The position numbers were made by a program, and so were the translations under genes. A model generated the notes under the pieces. The model did not search any database, had not been told where the DNA came from, and saw only the letters and a program-made list of their open reading frames with translations. From Pyrus communis (taxonomy: Eukaryota; Streptophyta; Magnoliopsida; Rosales; Rosaceae), in NCBI RefSeq assembly GCF_963583255.1, contig NC_084805.1:23470085-23534084 (forward strand): a stretch of 64,000 nt of DNA, written 5' to 3'. Each line of letters begins with the position of its first letter. Position 1 is the first letter of the stretch. Below, in pieces: positions 30,138-43,592 of the stretch.

Positions 30138-31262
30138 TCAGCTTGCTGACTTCTCTGAAGTAATCCATTCTTTTGCAGCTTCTAAGTCGGGAAGGACAAC
30201 TGCGCCAGATTTCCTCCACTCATCGGCATCAGATGTCTTGAACCTATCCAATAACAATGCATGCATCCCAATACTTGTTGCCGGGACATAGTCTTTGCGC
30301 ATGCTGTCCCCTATGTGCAGAACCTCGTCCGGTGACAGATTTCCAGCCCTTTCGAGTGCAAGTTCATAAATCTTTGGGTTTGGTTTCTCCACACCTTCTA
30401 CACCAGAGAACACTCCAAAATCCCAATCGGTTCCCTGAAAAAACCATTGATATGATACAATCAGGATGAGAAAGACATGAAAGCAAACCAAAACTAAGGG
30501 ATCTGCATACCCAAGTGTCAAGTAATGCTGCTGAAACAGAGATTTAACTAATTTACCTGGTGCACACCCAAGGCTGGAAGAATTACATCTCGATAACGGT
30601 ATTCTGCATTGCTAATAATTCCAACTTTAAGACCTTGTTCATGGACCCATCTTAGAAAGGGTTGGGAGTCAGGAAAGATGGAATAAGGAGCAGAGGAACC
30701 AAAGGATGCATATATACGTCGGAACACTTTCTCAAATGTCTCCTCATCGTAATGATATCCAGCCTATTATAAAAAATAAAAAAAAGATGTCCATTTCACA
30801 ATTCATTATTAAGAAAATTATTCGAGAAAATTTGTTGGAAAGTCCTAGCTGATACTATTTATTGTCTAAATTCTATTAGGGGGATGATGTTCTCAGTTTT
30901 CTAGATTAGCAAGTTCTGTTAGTTATTTAGAAGCACCACAAAACCTTGGCATCAGATACACAGAGAACTGGATCAAGATCGAGAACCCATGTCAAATATC
31001 TTACCCTTATAAAGGAGTCTCTGACACAAGTTTTCCACCATACGATGTTGGGCATTTTCGCAGCATGCCCGAAACATGGATACTTGGTGGCCATGTCTTT
31101 ATATGCATATTTGAAGCCCTCATGCACCCTTTTGTAGTCAGGGCATTCCAGCCCTACAGCTTTGGCTGCCATGCAATAGTAGTCACCAAGCTCCCCCTTG
31201 TAAGCTAGCAATGTGCCAGTAACATCCACAGTAATGCACCGCAACTTTGACAACAATGACAT
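30138..31262 (-). CDS. HAD-superfamily hydrolase, HDHD3-like
   Basis: Three exons on the minus strand: 31005-31262, 30557-30763 and 30138-30434, all in phase 0, giving 253 aa. Motif I is CITVDVTGTLL with nucleophile D13. The usual second aspartate is replaced by threonine (DVTGT), as in the HDHD3 branch, which also lacks it. The cap region follows. Motif II is VGIISNAEYR, motif III is the lysine in GVEKPNPKIYELAL, and motif IV is HIGDSMRKDY with the acidic pair. Loss of the general acid makes ordinary phosphatase chemistry doubtful, and the substrate is unknown. A non-coding first exon near 32537-32650 with a 1.26-kb 5'-UTR intron (acceptor near 31274) is inferred. From memory this matches At5g44730, neighbour of MOSC and POLH genes. 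Confidence 0.9.
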
Positions 31263-32650
31263 TGTAAAACTGTTTTGTAGTGAATCCCAAAAAATGAACC
31301 ACTAAATGCCTATACAGGAACTTTCAGTATACGTTGGGATCAAAGCACCAAATATTGATGCAGTCAACCAACCTCTTCAAGGAGTTCCAGTTATCACTGC
31401 ATTTTCACAGTAGATTTATTAGGTTATGATGTGAACGTTCCAATTACAGATACTTAGTACTGTCAAAATAGCATCAGATTCAGATTTGTAATCCTGCGGC
31501 GTTTATCTTATAGCATTACTGTCATCAGACTCGGAATTCTATACAGAGATGAAAACAACTCAAACAAATTACAAACACTCCATGAATACCACCCCGTCTA
31601 AATATCATTCTTTTCTTCTTTCTTCCTAGTACAAATAAAACTAAGATGAATTTCCTACTTATGCATTGCTTCTTGGTCTACAAAACTGGAATGGAAAAAG
31701 ATGACCTGCGTCAGCTATATCTACATTTCCTACTTATACATTGCTTCTTAGTATACAATAACAAAAAAATGTAAAAGGCACTGCTTCTCAGTTTCTAATA
31801 ACATAAAAACCCCGCAAACATAAATCGGAATCAGATACAGATGCAGATCACAATCACTAATTACAAAATTACGAAGGACCAAAGCGAGTTAGCCCTTCGC
31901 CGGACACCCTTCAACAAATGACAGATGTAACAAATGCTATAAATCAAGATCAAACGATTTCTGAGTTGCATAGTTAATAGCATTAGATACTTCGTCAAAG
32001 GCACACTTAAAGCAATAATCAAACAGATAATACATCCTATGTTTTGTTTTTACATAGCATCTTGATGATAACAAAATGCCCTTCCCCCAACATATAATTT
32101 TAGATTTACAAAAGCATTAAAGGATGAATCTGTAACAAATCCAACTACTATATCAGACTTCCAACTTACCCAGATGCCCAAATCACACCAAATTTTATCT
32201 GTATCATCAAAAGTTTAGCCTTTCTGTTCATCCCCAATCACCACAACTAAAAAATTACGAACTTGCCGTAAAATGCAGATATTCCAATCCATTTAATTTT
32301 AATGTTCTAATTTTTCAAGAAACATCCAATATAAAGCACTCCAACAAAAGATTCCAAGCAAAGATTAAAACCGAATAAATTAATAAACACATCAGATTCT
32401 GACGGATATAGAATAATCAGAGAAAATGCAGCTTTAAAAAAATTATGAGATACCAACCAAATCAAACTCAAATTTCCACCAAAATAAATTAATAAAATAA
32501 AAAATACTGCGCAAGAAGAGATTTTGAAGCTTACCCAGATGCCGAAATGGGCGAGAGAATCTGAATTAGGAGAAAACGCAAAGCCGTTTATGGTTATAGA
32601 GCTTCAGCTGCACGTTCATGGAGAACGAGGAAATAAATAAATCAGTCACC
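31263..32650 (-). other. Inferred 5'-UTR intron and non-coding exon 1 of the HAD gene
   Basis: An acceptor (CAAAACAG|TTTTACA) lies just before the HAD ATG, and a donor (CATCTGG|GTAAGC) lies near 32535. The intervening sequence is AT-rich without coding frames. The upstream GC-richer segment to about 32650 would be the first exon and core promoter. Confidence 0.45.
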
Positions 32651-34049
32651 TTCCTAGCTTCTCAAGCGGATTACATCACATACAGCAGGCGCAGTTAATT
32701 GTAATCTGCGTCCGCGGATTTTGGTTGACTGCTTTATTTCTTGGTTTTAAAATTTTCACCCCGCACTTTTACTATTTGTTTCTTTTCGGCCCCTCCTGCT
32801 GACTTGCCGTGTGACTTTGTTTTTTTCAAATTGACAAAAAATAAATGTCTTTTCAAAATTATATTTTCTGATGTTTTGAGATTTATCCGAAAATCTTGGT
32901 CAAGTTTTTCTTGACAATGCGGCATTTTAGATTACATGTTAGATACTTAATTATGATTGACTCATATAATTTGAATTTTTATTTTTTGTCCGATATCGTT
33001 GTATTCATTAAAGCAATAAACTTGTAAATAACGGGAAAGTTAAGCAGAAATTGAAAGGGGCATTTTTTTTTCTTGATATAACTATATAGTTGTACTAAGG
33101 AGTGGAGGAAGAAATTTGTATCGAACTCGCCATTTACGAGATTCGAACTTAAAACATTTCATTTACAAGTAAAGATGAATAGTATTAGACTGTACATTAT
33201 TGTTTAAGCATCAAAACATTGAGAATTCCAATTAATATGGTTCAACTTCCTCTCTAATTGGAAACGACTCAAGAAAAATGCTAAGAAGACTCGCTTAAAA
33301 GTGGAACTCTTTATGGAACCTTTGTCGCTTCATATTTTTTACATAATATTTTATAATGCTGCCACAAAAAATTAATTGAAATGGTAAAGAATCCGTAGAA
33401 AATTTCACTTTGATATATTAAACATAATATAATTTCCTCTTGTATTTACTATTTAGTGGAAACATATGCTTAGGAATAAATAAAGCTGTCACACATTTTC
33501 TGCCATGATTTGGAATCTGATTGCGATGTGGCAAAAGATAAACTATTAAAGACTAAAGTCCCGATTTCTCATAGGTGACCAAAAATATAAATAAAAAAAG
33601 AAGTTTAGGAGTTGCAAGTATAAATAAATGAAATCCGAGGGTCTTAGTGAAAAGTTGAAAACTATGGACGCTCGCGGGCTGGTTTGGGTTGCCTGTGGTA
33701 TTGTGCACCGGGAAAACATGTTCCACGCATTCCCGGTTTCTGGTTTTTGGTCCATCCAAAGTTTCGAGACCAAAACTCGGCGTTTGGTGGCACTTAATGC
33801 GAAACCTGAAAATTAATCAGGCACCTAAAGTTAATAGGACTTTTGTCCCGGACTCTTTTCAAATCACTTTATTTTATTTGCAGATGATGCTTTAACGCAG
33901 TGCAGATTACAAACTTGGCGTTTTGACAAGAATGGTATCAGTTTTTTGTTCGTAATGCGTATTTTGGCTCGCTATCGAGAACAAGTACAGATACAAAATG
34001 AAGCGGATCTGTCTACTGTATGTTGTCAAGATGCACTACGTACCTGCTC
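32651..34049. other. Intergenic spacer
   Basis: No gene, RNA or clear transposon end was recognised. The 33630-33800 stretch is somewhat more GC-rich but its frames have no known motif. Confidence 0.4.
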
Positions 34050-34275
34050 GAGTTATGACTCATTTGAAAATACTTTTAAAATGACTTAAAATGTTTTTTG
34101 AGTTCTAAAGCACTTCAATTGCTTTTTAGAAGAAGCACCAAATATATGTTCCTTGCAAAAAGTACTTAAGGTGTTTTTCCACGATGCACGTAAATTTTTA
34201 CTAAGAATTGATTTCAAAAATATTTTCACCAAAAACGCTTTCAGTCATTTTAAAAACACTTCCAAACGAGCCCTT
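34050..34275. repeat. Interspersed repeat (fuller copy of the 23255 family)
   Basis: It contains ACTTTTAAAATGACTTAAAA at the left, and CAGTCATTTTAAAAACACTTCCAAACGAGCC at the right in split blocks. The left and right ends are loosely complementary, so it may be a MITE. The copy near 23255 holds only the right part. Confidence 0.5.
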
Positions 34276-34441
34276 AATCACCGGAAGAGAGCTTATTCAA
34301 GATGCCTCATGTCTGTGTGCAAGAGCCAAAATCCATCATATGTTTTAGAAGAAAGTCATACAAAGTGAGGAAACATGCAATTCAAATGTTATAATGCCAA
34401 AACATTGTCTGAAAATCACGTCTAATTGGAACAAGGAAAAG

Positions 34442-35194
34442 CTAAGAGGCCTCGGCGGCAGGTTGAGTCACTCCACTCTTCACCAACAGTTTGCTCAGTG
34501 CATTTGGGGAGCACACCTGGTACTTCACTTTACCCGAAGGCAAGACAAAGACTTCCGCCAACTCGAGCTTATCGGATGTCAGGCTAGTGCTGTCCATTGT
34601 CTTGCTCAGCACCTTCAGCGCAAGCTCAACTGCCTCTTCTCTTGTTATTTCATCCTTGTAGTCCTGTTTCAGCATTGACTGTGCCGCCTGGTTGTTTGCC
34701 CCAATGGCTGCAGCCTTCCAACCGCCATAGTTTCCACTTGGGTCGCTCATGTACAGCTGAAAACCGTAGTTTTTATCCCAACCTGCAAACAGAAACGAAA
34801 CGCCAAATGGGCGGAGCCCACCAAACTGCGTGTAGCCTTGTTTGGTGTCACACAGAGATTGGACTAGTTGTTCAACAGGCATTGGCTCTTGGTAAGCAAA
34901 TGTGTAGCGCTGTGCTTGGACCCTGGCTGTGTTGATCAAGATGTTGGCATCAGACATTATCCCAGCCACTGCACATGCGACATGATCATCAATCTTGTAC
35001 ATCTTCTCTGTTGATGTAGAGGTCTGAAGAAGCTTGGAAGTCACCTTCTTTTCACCTACCAACACAACTCCATCTCTCGACAATATCCCAATTGCGGTCC
35101 CTGCGTTTCCAATGGCCTCCATAGCATACTCAACTTGGTAGAGACGACCTTCAGGAGAGAAGATCGTCGTGCGGCTGTCATACCTTCGAGACAT
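34442..35194 (-). CDS. PAC1: 20S proteasome subunit alpha type-4 (alpha-C)
   Basis: Single coding exon, 250 aa, one of the seven alpha subunits forming the outer rings of the 20S proteasome. The alpha-type N-terminal signature is intact ([20 protein letters not shown], from residue 5). The chain includes [20 protein letters not shown] and [20 protein letters not shown], both characteristic of the plant PAC1 group, and the length equals the family norm. Alpha subunits lack the catalytic threonine, and none is expected. An acceptor (TACTTCAG|TTTGATATCAAATG) 12 bases before the ATG shows that the leader is spliced. The matching donor appears near 37043, giving a 5'-UTR intron of about 1.8 kb. 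Confidence 0.96.
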   Translation of the reverse strand: MSRRYDSRTTIFSPEGRLYQVEYAMEAIGNAGTAIGILSRDGVVLVGEKKVTSKLLQTSTSTEKMYKIDDHVACAVAGIMSDANILINTARVQAQRYTFAYQEPMPVEQLVQSLCDTKQGYTQFGGLRPFGVSFLFAGWDKNYGFQLYMSDPSGNYGGWKAAAIGANNQAAQSMLKQDYKDEITREEAVELALKVLSKTMDSTSLTSDKLELAEVFVLPSGKVKYQVCSPNALSKLLVKSGVTQPAAEAS

Positions 35195-37102
35195 TTGATA
35201 TCAAACTGAAGTATGTAAAACAATGAAACTGATTAAATACCAGCTCATAAGAAGTATCAATGGCAATTATCAAAGTTTATTTAAGAACATGGAATTACAA
35301 ATGAAATTTCAGGAATTAAACGAGTCAGGAATGCATCCAATAAACATGTCAATCTTCAGAAATAGTATCTATAGAAACAATGAAAACGTATTCGAACAAA
35401 TTGAAATGGCTCTTCGAATAAACCCTACAGTGGAAAGGAAGAAAATAATAGTTCTTGTAGCTTCAAGTTAATAAAGTTAAAATAATTAAAACAGAACATA
35501 TATCAGTAACATCACTTTTTCCAATGGTGTGCACTCAAATTTGGACTCAAAGGGGTAAACTTCTCACAAAGTAGTCAGATTTAGAAATGATATATAAAAG
35601 ACTGAAATTCACTACAAGTTTTTGCGGCTGCATTTTGACTCTAGCCGCAAAGAGTTCCTGCTTGTTCCCAACAGCTGAATGAACATGAAGGTTCCAAACA
35701 AAATTGCATACATTTATACTACTGAAACTTTATGTCGCTAAAAGTTCAAAATGTGGTAATATTTCCACCCCTTTTTCTCTTTCCATGGACTGGGAATACA
35801 GTTAACATTGGTCAAAATTAAAGTATATTAACCCATATTTTAATAATTAGGTATGTGTCTGCAAATATTCTAACTTCCTAACAAACAGACGTAAATAACG
35901 ATCTAGCATTGTCCACTTTCAAGTTACTATCTGCCGCAATCACTAATACTTGCAGTAAGAAAGTTACTATCCACTCTTTAAGACCATTGCTCAACTACAG
36001 GGGCAACAGTTCACGTACTATGTACCAGAGGCAAACAAGTTTTACAGCAGCAGAAAAATCACACTAATTTCCACATTCAGTAAAGATATTGTAAGTTGTA
36101 ACGTGACCCGTCAAAGAAAAAGGTTTAATTTTATACGGCATCAATACACATCTTGACACAATGGACAAGGCTACTGGGTCAATCATAAGCAGAGTTTAGG
36201 CGTAGACTACTTCTGAGCATAACTAGAAAAGGAAAAAAATGGAACTAGACCAAAACCAATAAACCTGATATTAACTTAATTTACGAGAAGATTCTACTTT
36301 AAACTTGAAACTATAAAAATTGATATCAGTATCCACTATCCAGGCTAAAACCCTAGACCTTAATTACAACCATAGCTTATTTCCAGTCTTTTCTGACTCT
36401 AATTTCCTTCCAAAACTATCGGGAATCAGTCAAAAATACTACAAGTCCTGTAGCAGTAGAAAACTCGTACTAATTTCCACATCCAATGAAGATACTGTAA
36501 CTTAACCATTCAAGGAAACAAATTGAGTTTTATTTAGCACCATCGACGAATCAGCAAGGCCGACAAGCCTACTGAATCAAGAACAAGCAACGTTTAAGCA
36601 TTGACTACAAAGTCGAAAGGAAAGCATTGGAATTAGAATCACAACCAATAAACCGGATTTTCGCTAAACATACGAAAAGATTCTGCTTCAAAACCAAAAT
36701 GATGAAGAATTGATCTCACTATCAAAGCTAAAGTGCCGAAATTCTCAGGAAAGATCAAAACACTATCAAAATATGACCTAGAAAAACCAGAGAATAACAA
36801 AAAGCTTCATCTTTTACCTTATTCAACTTCTAAAAAACTCACAAAAAGAACCCAGTAAAAATTGTCACTAATTCCTCCTAAACGCCGAGTAATCCGACGG
36901 ATTGAAAACAAATAGACAGTACCCTGCTGTGGTTCTCTCTCTACAACCCCAGAAATTTAGCACGAATCTACCATGAAAAGAAATGCGTATGTAAATTCAA
37001 GACACAAAAATTCAGATATTTCAAAGAGAGAAGAGAAGCGGACCTGATTGGGTAGATCTTGAGGAATAGAGAATCGGAGATAGTCTGAGAAGCACGAAAT
37101 CG

Positions 37103-37136
<34 letters not shown>

Positions 37137-37150
37137 TGAATCAACCATGG
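35195..37150 (-). other. Inferred 1.8-kb 5'-UTR intron and first exon of the proteasome gene
   Basis: The minus strand shows a donor CCCAATCAG|GTCCGC near 37043 and the acceptor near 35206. Between them the sequence is AT-rich and non-coding. It includes a loose internal duplication: TTCTACTTTAAACTTGAAAC near 36293 resembles TTCTGCTTCAAAACCAAAAT near 36681, and TCGTACTAATTTCCACATC near 36465 resembles ATCACACTAATTTCCACATTC near 36057. Long 5' introns are common in plant housekeeping genes. Confidence 0.5.
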
Positions 37151-37183
37151 AAGGTGTTTGTATAGTCTCTCTCTCTCTCTCTC
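37107..37183. repeat. Opposed (GA)n and (CT)n tracts at the proteasome promoter
   Basis: A GA run (37108-37132) and a CT run (37167-37183) flank a 34-base spacer containing an ATGG. The two are complementary, so the region can fold into a hairpin in DNA or leader RNA. Confidence 0.75.
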
Positions 37184-37666
37184 TTCTCTTGTCTTGCGCA
37201 AAAGGTTAGTGCACATCAATCAATCTGGGCCGTTGGTTTAAAGCACGACTTGGATCAGCCCAAATTTATACCCGACCCTTTATTTTCGACCCGTTATGTT
37301 TAGTATTTTTAAAGAGTCCCGTACCGTTTTCTTGATTTACAGATAGAAAGAATACGTTAGTATCGAATTTGCTAACCACAAAATTCAAACCTAAAATCTC
37401 GTACTTACAAGTAGATCCGATCACCAACTTTCGGTTATTTATTAAATTTAACATCGGGTGGAAGATAAGTAAACTATACTGTGCTTATAATGTTATCAGC
37501 AAAGCTGATGTGGTCCAAGGAAAGATACAAGTGCACTATAATATACACAAGGCACTGCCAAGAGCTACCTTAAATCTGTAAGGTTCTTAGGTTCTCTCAG
37601 ATTCTATACAAGTATTTACTAATTACTTAGATTTAAATACAGCAATGTGCAGAACGACATCATATA

Positions 37667-40600
37667 CTATGCGTTCTTGGTTGGTGAGAAATAATGAGCA
37701 ATACTGGAACCCCGTTTTACTACATTATGCCGCTTGTGAGGCCGGAGCAAGGCACGAACTTCTTGTTGTATTTCCGGTGGCAGCTCATCGATGACAGAGG
37801 GGTCAATCTCATCGACATTGTAACTCCATGATGCTCCTGTTCTTTGTTCAATTTGAGATGAACCACCCACAATGGAAGCCCCAGCTTCTTCGAAAGGTCT
37901 TTCTTTTGGCAGCTCAGATTGATTACTATCCAAACTGCTATCATTTCTAGACTGGGAGCCTGCAATATAACTCAAGTTTAGCAAGAGAGGCAAGGACGAG
38001 TCTTAATATTTTCGATTTTAAAGCGAGACAGTGGCAGGACACAAATTTACCAACAGATAGCGGTGCTTTAACATCTTCAGTATTTTTAACACGTTCTGGC
38101 TTTTGTGGAGCGGAATATGGATCTTGATTCTTAAAGAATCTCAATATCGAAGATGTTCCCTGCCATACAGTATCATCATAAAGTTAAGCCAAATCTTCTA
38201 CAAACCCAACTTCCCATATACGAGCACTTGATGGCTAAAAAACAGGAAGACGACTACTTTGTTGCAAAATATATTCATTCTTCTTCATCCTAGATTTTAG
38301 GTAGCATTCATGACATTATTGCAATGCCATAGACAAAAATGAATTAAAGAGATGGTAAAAATGATTTAAGAACCTTGTCTTTCACTGCTTTTCTTTTCTG
38401 CTCCTGTCTATTGGAACTAGGCACGTTAAATGTAATAACACATGGTTCTTCCCCATAATTAATGTTCATCTGTCGACTTTGATTCATTTGTGAGCAGTGC
38501 TCGCTTCCTGCATGGATATCCTTAATTATACAGACAGAAGGAAAAGAAAAGCAGTAGGTGGGATAACCAAGAGTTACATCCTGTGCAAGATACTACCTGA
38601 GGTCGACAAGGGTACAGATTCTTGGGTGAATTCATCTTGTATTTGATTTTCTGAAGAGCAACATGGATTCTGCAAATGAAAGAGTAAATCATGATTCTCA
38701 TATTCCCGAGCAGAATCGTTTCATAGGAAATGATGACAAATAAACGACTAAGCATGCAATTAAATCATTGTAATTAGCATCGCACAGCATAGTATAATTA
38801 TCATATAAAAATAGTGAAAATACGAGAAGTGCTATTTTCCAGTGAAGTAATGCCATGGAAAGTAACTAAATTAAACACAACTGAGAAAGTGGGTAAAAAG
38901 AAAGTAAAGCAACTGTAGATTGGAAACTGAGGCCACAAGAGAAGAGTTATAATGGAGTCAATCTCATAGTCAGTTGAAGCACAGAGAATCTAAAGATGAT
39001 ATATTTCCGCCCATAAGACACAATTACTATTAAATCTCATAGTATATACATTCTGGTTGCTTAGATTTCAGGTGCACAATTAAACGTAAACCTCAAAAAA
39101 AAATAATTGAAAAACCTGGTCATTCAACAAATCCTTTTTGTCTTCCAGTTGATCCGAACTAGGCACAGCATGCTTGATCGTGGTTTCTTCACCAGGGAAC
39201 TCAATCTGTGGCTTAGTTACATTCACCTCTAGGTTGCTTTCTTTACCTAAATCCACAATTCGCTTCCATCAGAGTGATTAAGACTGATTTGAAACTATAT
39301 TTAGTAATTACACACAAAGGACAACTAGGAGACTGGAAATACCTGCAGGTGACAGAGGATCAGCTTCTTCAAAAATGGTATCCTGTGTTTGCATTGTCGA
39401 AGAGCAAGACGTATGATTGCCATGAAAGTATTTCGTGATTGAAGCTGTTCCCTGCAAGATGACATATCCACATAGTAAATACGATGCTATAAAAAAATGG
39501 ATTTCATTTGTCCAAATACTTCTTTTCTGATAGAATAGTTCACTTTCTTTAATATGCTAATATTCTGAAGCATCAACCAGCAGATAATGATCGCAAATGT
39601 TACAAGGCGTTTTGAGAAAAAAGAATCAATATCTAACGGTTCTTGTAAAGTTCTTTCGGGCATGCTGCAAATGACCATTTGGAAGTGTTTTAAGCGGTTG
39701 TAAATAGGGCAGAGAGACCTAGAAATCAAAGTGGAAAGGTAGAAACAATGGATGAACCATACACTATATACTAGGAACCAAGTTTGGTAAAACTTACAGA
39801 TGGTATAGGAACAATTTTACTTGCTGAAACAGAAAGTGACGTTATTCCCCATTGGTTGTTTTGATTTCCTTGTATTTTGGCTGTGTATGATCCCAAGTAT
39901 TCTCGTAATGCAGCTTGAAATAGACTAAAAGCATCCTCTTGTATCTTGGCAGTCCCATACCTTAAGGGACAAGACTTCGAAGGAAACTTCTTATGTGAAT
40001 CTGAATCACTTGCCTGAAGGGTAAATCATGGTCAGAACAAAGCAAAATGGAAAGAAACCATACCCAAAATTTAAGAGTATCTCCACTGGTAGGGGAAAAT
40101 TTAATGGTAAAAAAGAGAAGGTTCGAATACAAAACAGATAGGTACCTTGTATGCAGTACCATGCATCATTAGTGTGTGAGCTATCCTTTTGTTCTGGTCC
40201 AAGTCTGATTGAAGACGTTCACTCAATTCCTCACAAAGTTGATTAAGCCAATGCTGAACCTGCAAAGAACCAAAAACCTGGTATGACGACCAATGAAGAG
40301 AATATATTATAGAAGCCCCTTTCATTCCATGTGTAACACAATGAGGAATTTCCCACATCCCCTTAATTTTGGTAAATATATGATTACTTGAAATAAAACT
40401 GAAATTTTGTTATGCTCGAATACCTATAAGTCACATTAGCCATTTCTGCATGCAATTTCTTGCGATTGTGTCATTTCAAATGAGACTATGAGAGAACCAT
40501 AAGTCTGAAAAACTGTAAACCAGTGAGTGCAGAGTTCCAGTACAACAAAGAATGTGCGCAGCTGAATTAAATAGTGACATTCATGTAACTTCTCATGATG

Positions 40601-43536
40601 CTTATATTGAACTAAAAATTTTCAATAGAAGCAAGGAGACTTGGCATATTTACATTTCCCATTAGTTGAGTGACATTTACAAGATTAAATCCCATGATGG
40701 CCTAGTACGTGAGATCAAAATCATTCACCGCTAGTGCAAGCTACAAAGCGAATTTGTCTATTGGAGAGCATTACTTACAGAAGCAATCGTCTTCAAAGCC
40801 TGAGGTCCAGGAAATGTCTTCCCAGAACCATGGCTTTTCGGAAGAAGGCGCCCCTCAACTTCTTCCCCGCTGACCCCTCTAGCAATATTCCATAACCAGG
40901 TACTGTGATTCATGAATTATGTAGAGATCAGAAATGAGATCATGACAAGTTGTCATTCAAAGAAAATAATTCAATGATAGGTAGTCACCCGGTATTGATT
41001 CCATAGAGTTCTTGTAGTTTTGCCTCTGAAAACTGCAAAAGGTCACCAACAGTGTTAATACCCAGGTCACTTTGTAATGAACTCCCCAACTTTCCTCCAA
41101 GCTGCTTCCTGAAAACAAAGATTTCTTTACAACTATGCACTGTTTATTGGGAAATATAAAACTAAGAAACATATAATTAAATCTGGTTTTATTTTGTTCA
41201 TGCTTCAAGCAATGTAGTTTTGCAATGCAGGTTGTAGTCACGTAATGGGCATATCATTTTGACACAAATCTTTTATTCCGGGTAGAACAATCTAAAACTC
41301 ACATTTTCTTAATTGGCAAGGGATCTAGCAATCCTTTTACAGATGAGAACGGAACAATAGTTTGTTGCGCAGGTTTATTCATACCACTTGCAAGTTTAGC
41401 CAGCATCTGATAACAAATCACACATAGTTGATGACACAAAAATCAAAATTCGTCATAAGGGTAAGTGTCCTTGACAACATGATAGTCCACAAAGGAAAAC
41501 AAAATTAGAAAATTTGAGACTAAGGACCACTTTGGTTTCTACCTTATTATGAGCAATGCCAGCTGAACAAGTAAATTCAGTCTCCTTCAACACTTGCAAC
41601 CTGAGTTCTGCAACAATGAGTGCCCCACAAGCTAATAGTTTATCACGTCGATCAACACTGCTCCTGCAAAGCCATTTTTGCACATTTTCTTTGGCATCAC
41701 TGCTGTCCTGAATGAACCCAATTTCAGTATTATAACAGATTTCTAATGCAAGATGAGCATATATAAAACTAGAGGATCGAATAATCCTGCTTTTGAATAA
41801 ACAACGTTAATAATAAAAATTGAGAAGCAAAATTAGGCCTACTAGAAATTTTCAGAAAGTACACCATTATCCCCAAGTTCATTACCTAAGCTAAAACTTC
41901 TATACTATACTAAATAGTCAAAAACTGAATAAAAATAAACACAAACTCCAACACAAAGGAATAAATGCAGTAAGAGACTCAAAAATGGTGTGTAAATGGA
42001 TTTTAATCTGGGTATGTAAATGTTTAATATTACGTTGTTCTATTCTGCTTCATGGTGCATGTTAGAGAGAGAGCTAAGAGGATGGAAAGAAGAAAGATAA
42101 TCAAGAATCCAAGATCCATGTAAAACGTTAATGTTCCCTGAACTATTGATATATCCTGCTACTCCAAACACGCACAAATAAAAGAAAAAGAGACCAACTA
42201 AACATGTTCATCATGTTATCTCATAAGGGAATTGGAGACATATTATCTCTGCCAACTTATGCTATTTATGATAATTCAAATTGACACTACGCATTAACAT
42301 TAAAAATAAACATAATTCATTGACATGTGTTAAGTTTTAACTAACCTCGCTTTGAAGCCCCAAAACATGCGACTTGAGAGCTTCCTCTTCAATTACTTCC
42401 AAGCTCTCGGGAGGAGCTTCCGCTAACATGGTTTCTGCTGCATCAGTAAGATCAAGATACACTTCGTCAATTGATGCCCTCTCACATCGACCCTTCATTG
42501 CCAGAATAGAAACCACCTACACAAAATAAGTTCACTATAAGTACAATTCTCTTAGAGAGTCGCTAATGATAAGAAATCCATAAGACATTAATGTCTCTCA
42601 AACCATAGAGACCTCTGATCCCGCATTGCGGTATGTGCTCAGGTCAGCTTTACCACGAGCTACTGGGACTTGGACCAGCTGAATTTGTGGGCAAACTTGC
42701 TTCGACTCAGAACCTCGCATCGAACTGAAAATCATGCCTCAGTTGTAGACTTGACACAAAAAAACCTTTTTGTTTATAAAAAAGGCACTAGAAGTTGTAA
42801 CAAGAACACTATTATACCGTTTCACACCACATTTTCGGGCCTCATAGCTGACAGCAATCAAGGCCCCACCTTTCCAGGCGTTATACTGTACCACAGCTGT
42901 TGGTAAGCCCCTTAAATCTGGTTGTTTCCTTTGCTCCACTGTAAGTGAGATAGACGATATGACTCCACGACAAAACCATGGATACAATTCTAAGATTTAG
43001 CGAAAATGGGGCCGTAAGAAGAGAAAAATTCTCCCAACAGTGTTAACAGCATTTAATGAAATGTCCCAAGATAATGTGTAAGTTATATAATAACGACTTA
43101 TCCTAATTTATCTGAACGGAATTAAACGGGTGTGTGGAAGCATTTTCCAATTTCCATAAGCTAATCAGTTCAACAACAACAACTTTAATCCCATAGAGTA
43201 AGGCAAATTCCCTTCTCAAGTCGGAAAATGTTTCATTTCTACGTGTTATTCATTGTCTACTAGTTTTCGGCCAGCCTGTGAAACTTCAAGAGTTTACAAC
43301 AATCAACAATTCACATTGACAAGATTACATTTCAGCATTGTTCTGCTCAGAAAGGCGAAATCGGTCTCAATTTTCTCGATCAAAGGCCGGAAAGCTATGG
43401 TTTTTAGTAATTACATCACAATTTAATACCAATTAACCAAAAACTCACATGGGAGTATCTAAAGACTGCATTTTTTTTACTACCATTTATACATTTCCAA
43501 ACCCTAACAGTCCCCATTAAAAATACAATTACAGAC

Positions 43537-43592
<56 letters not shown>

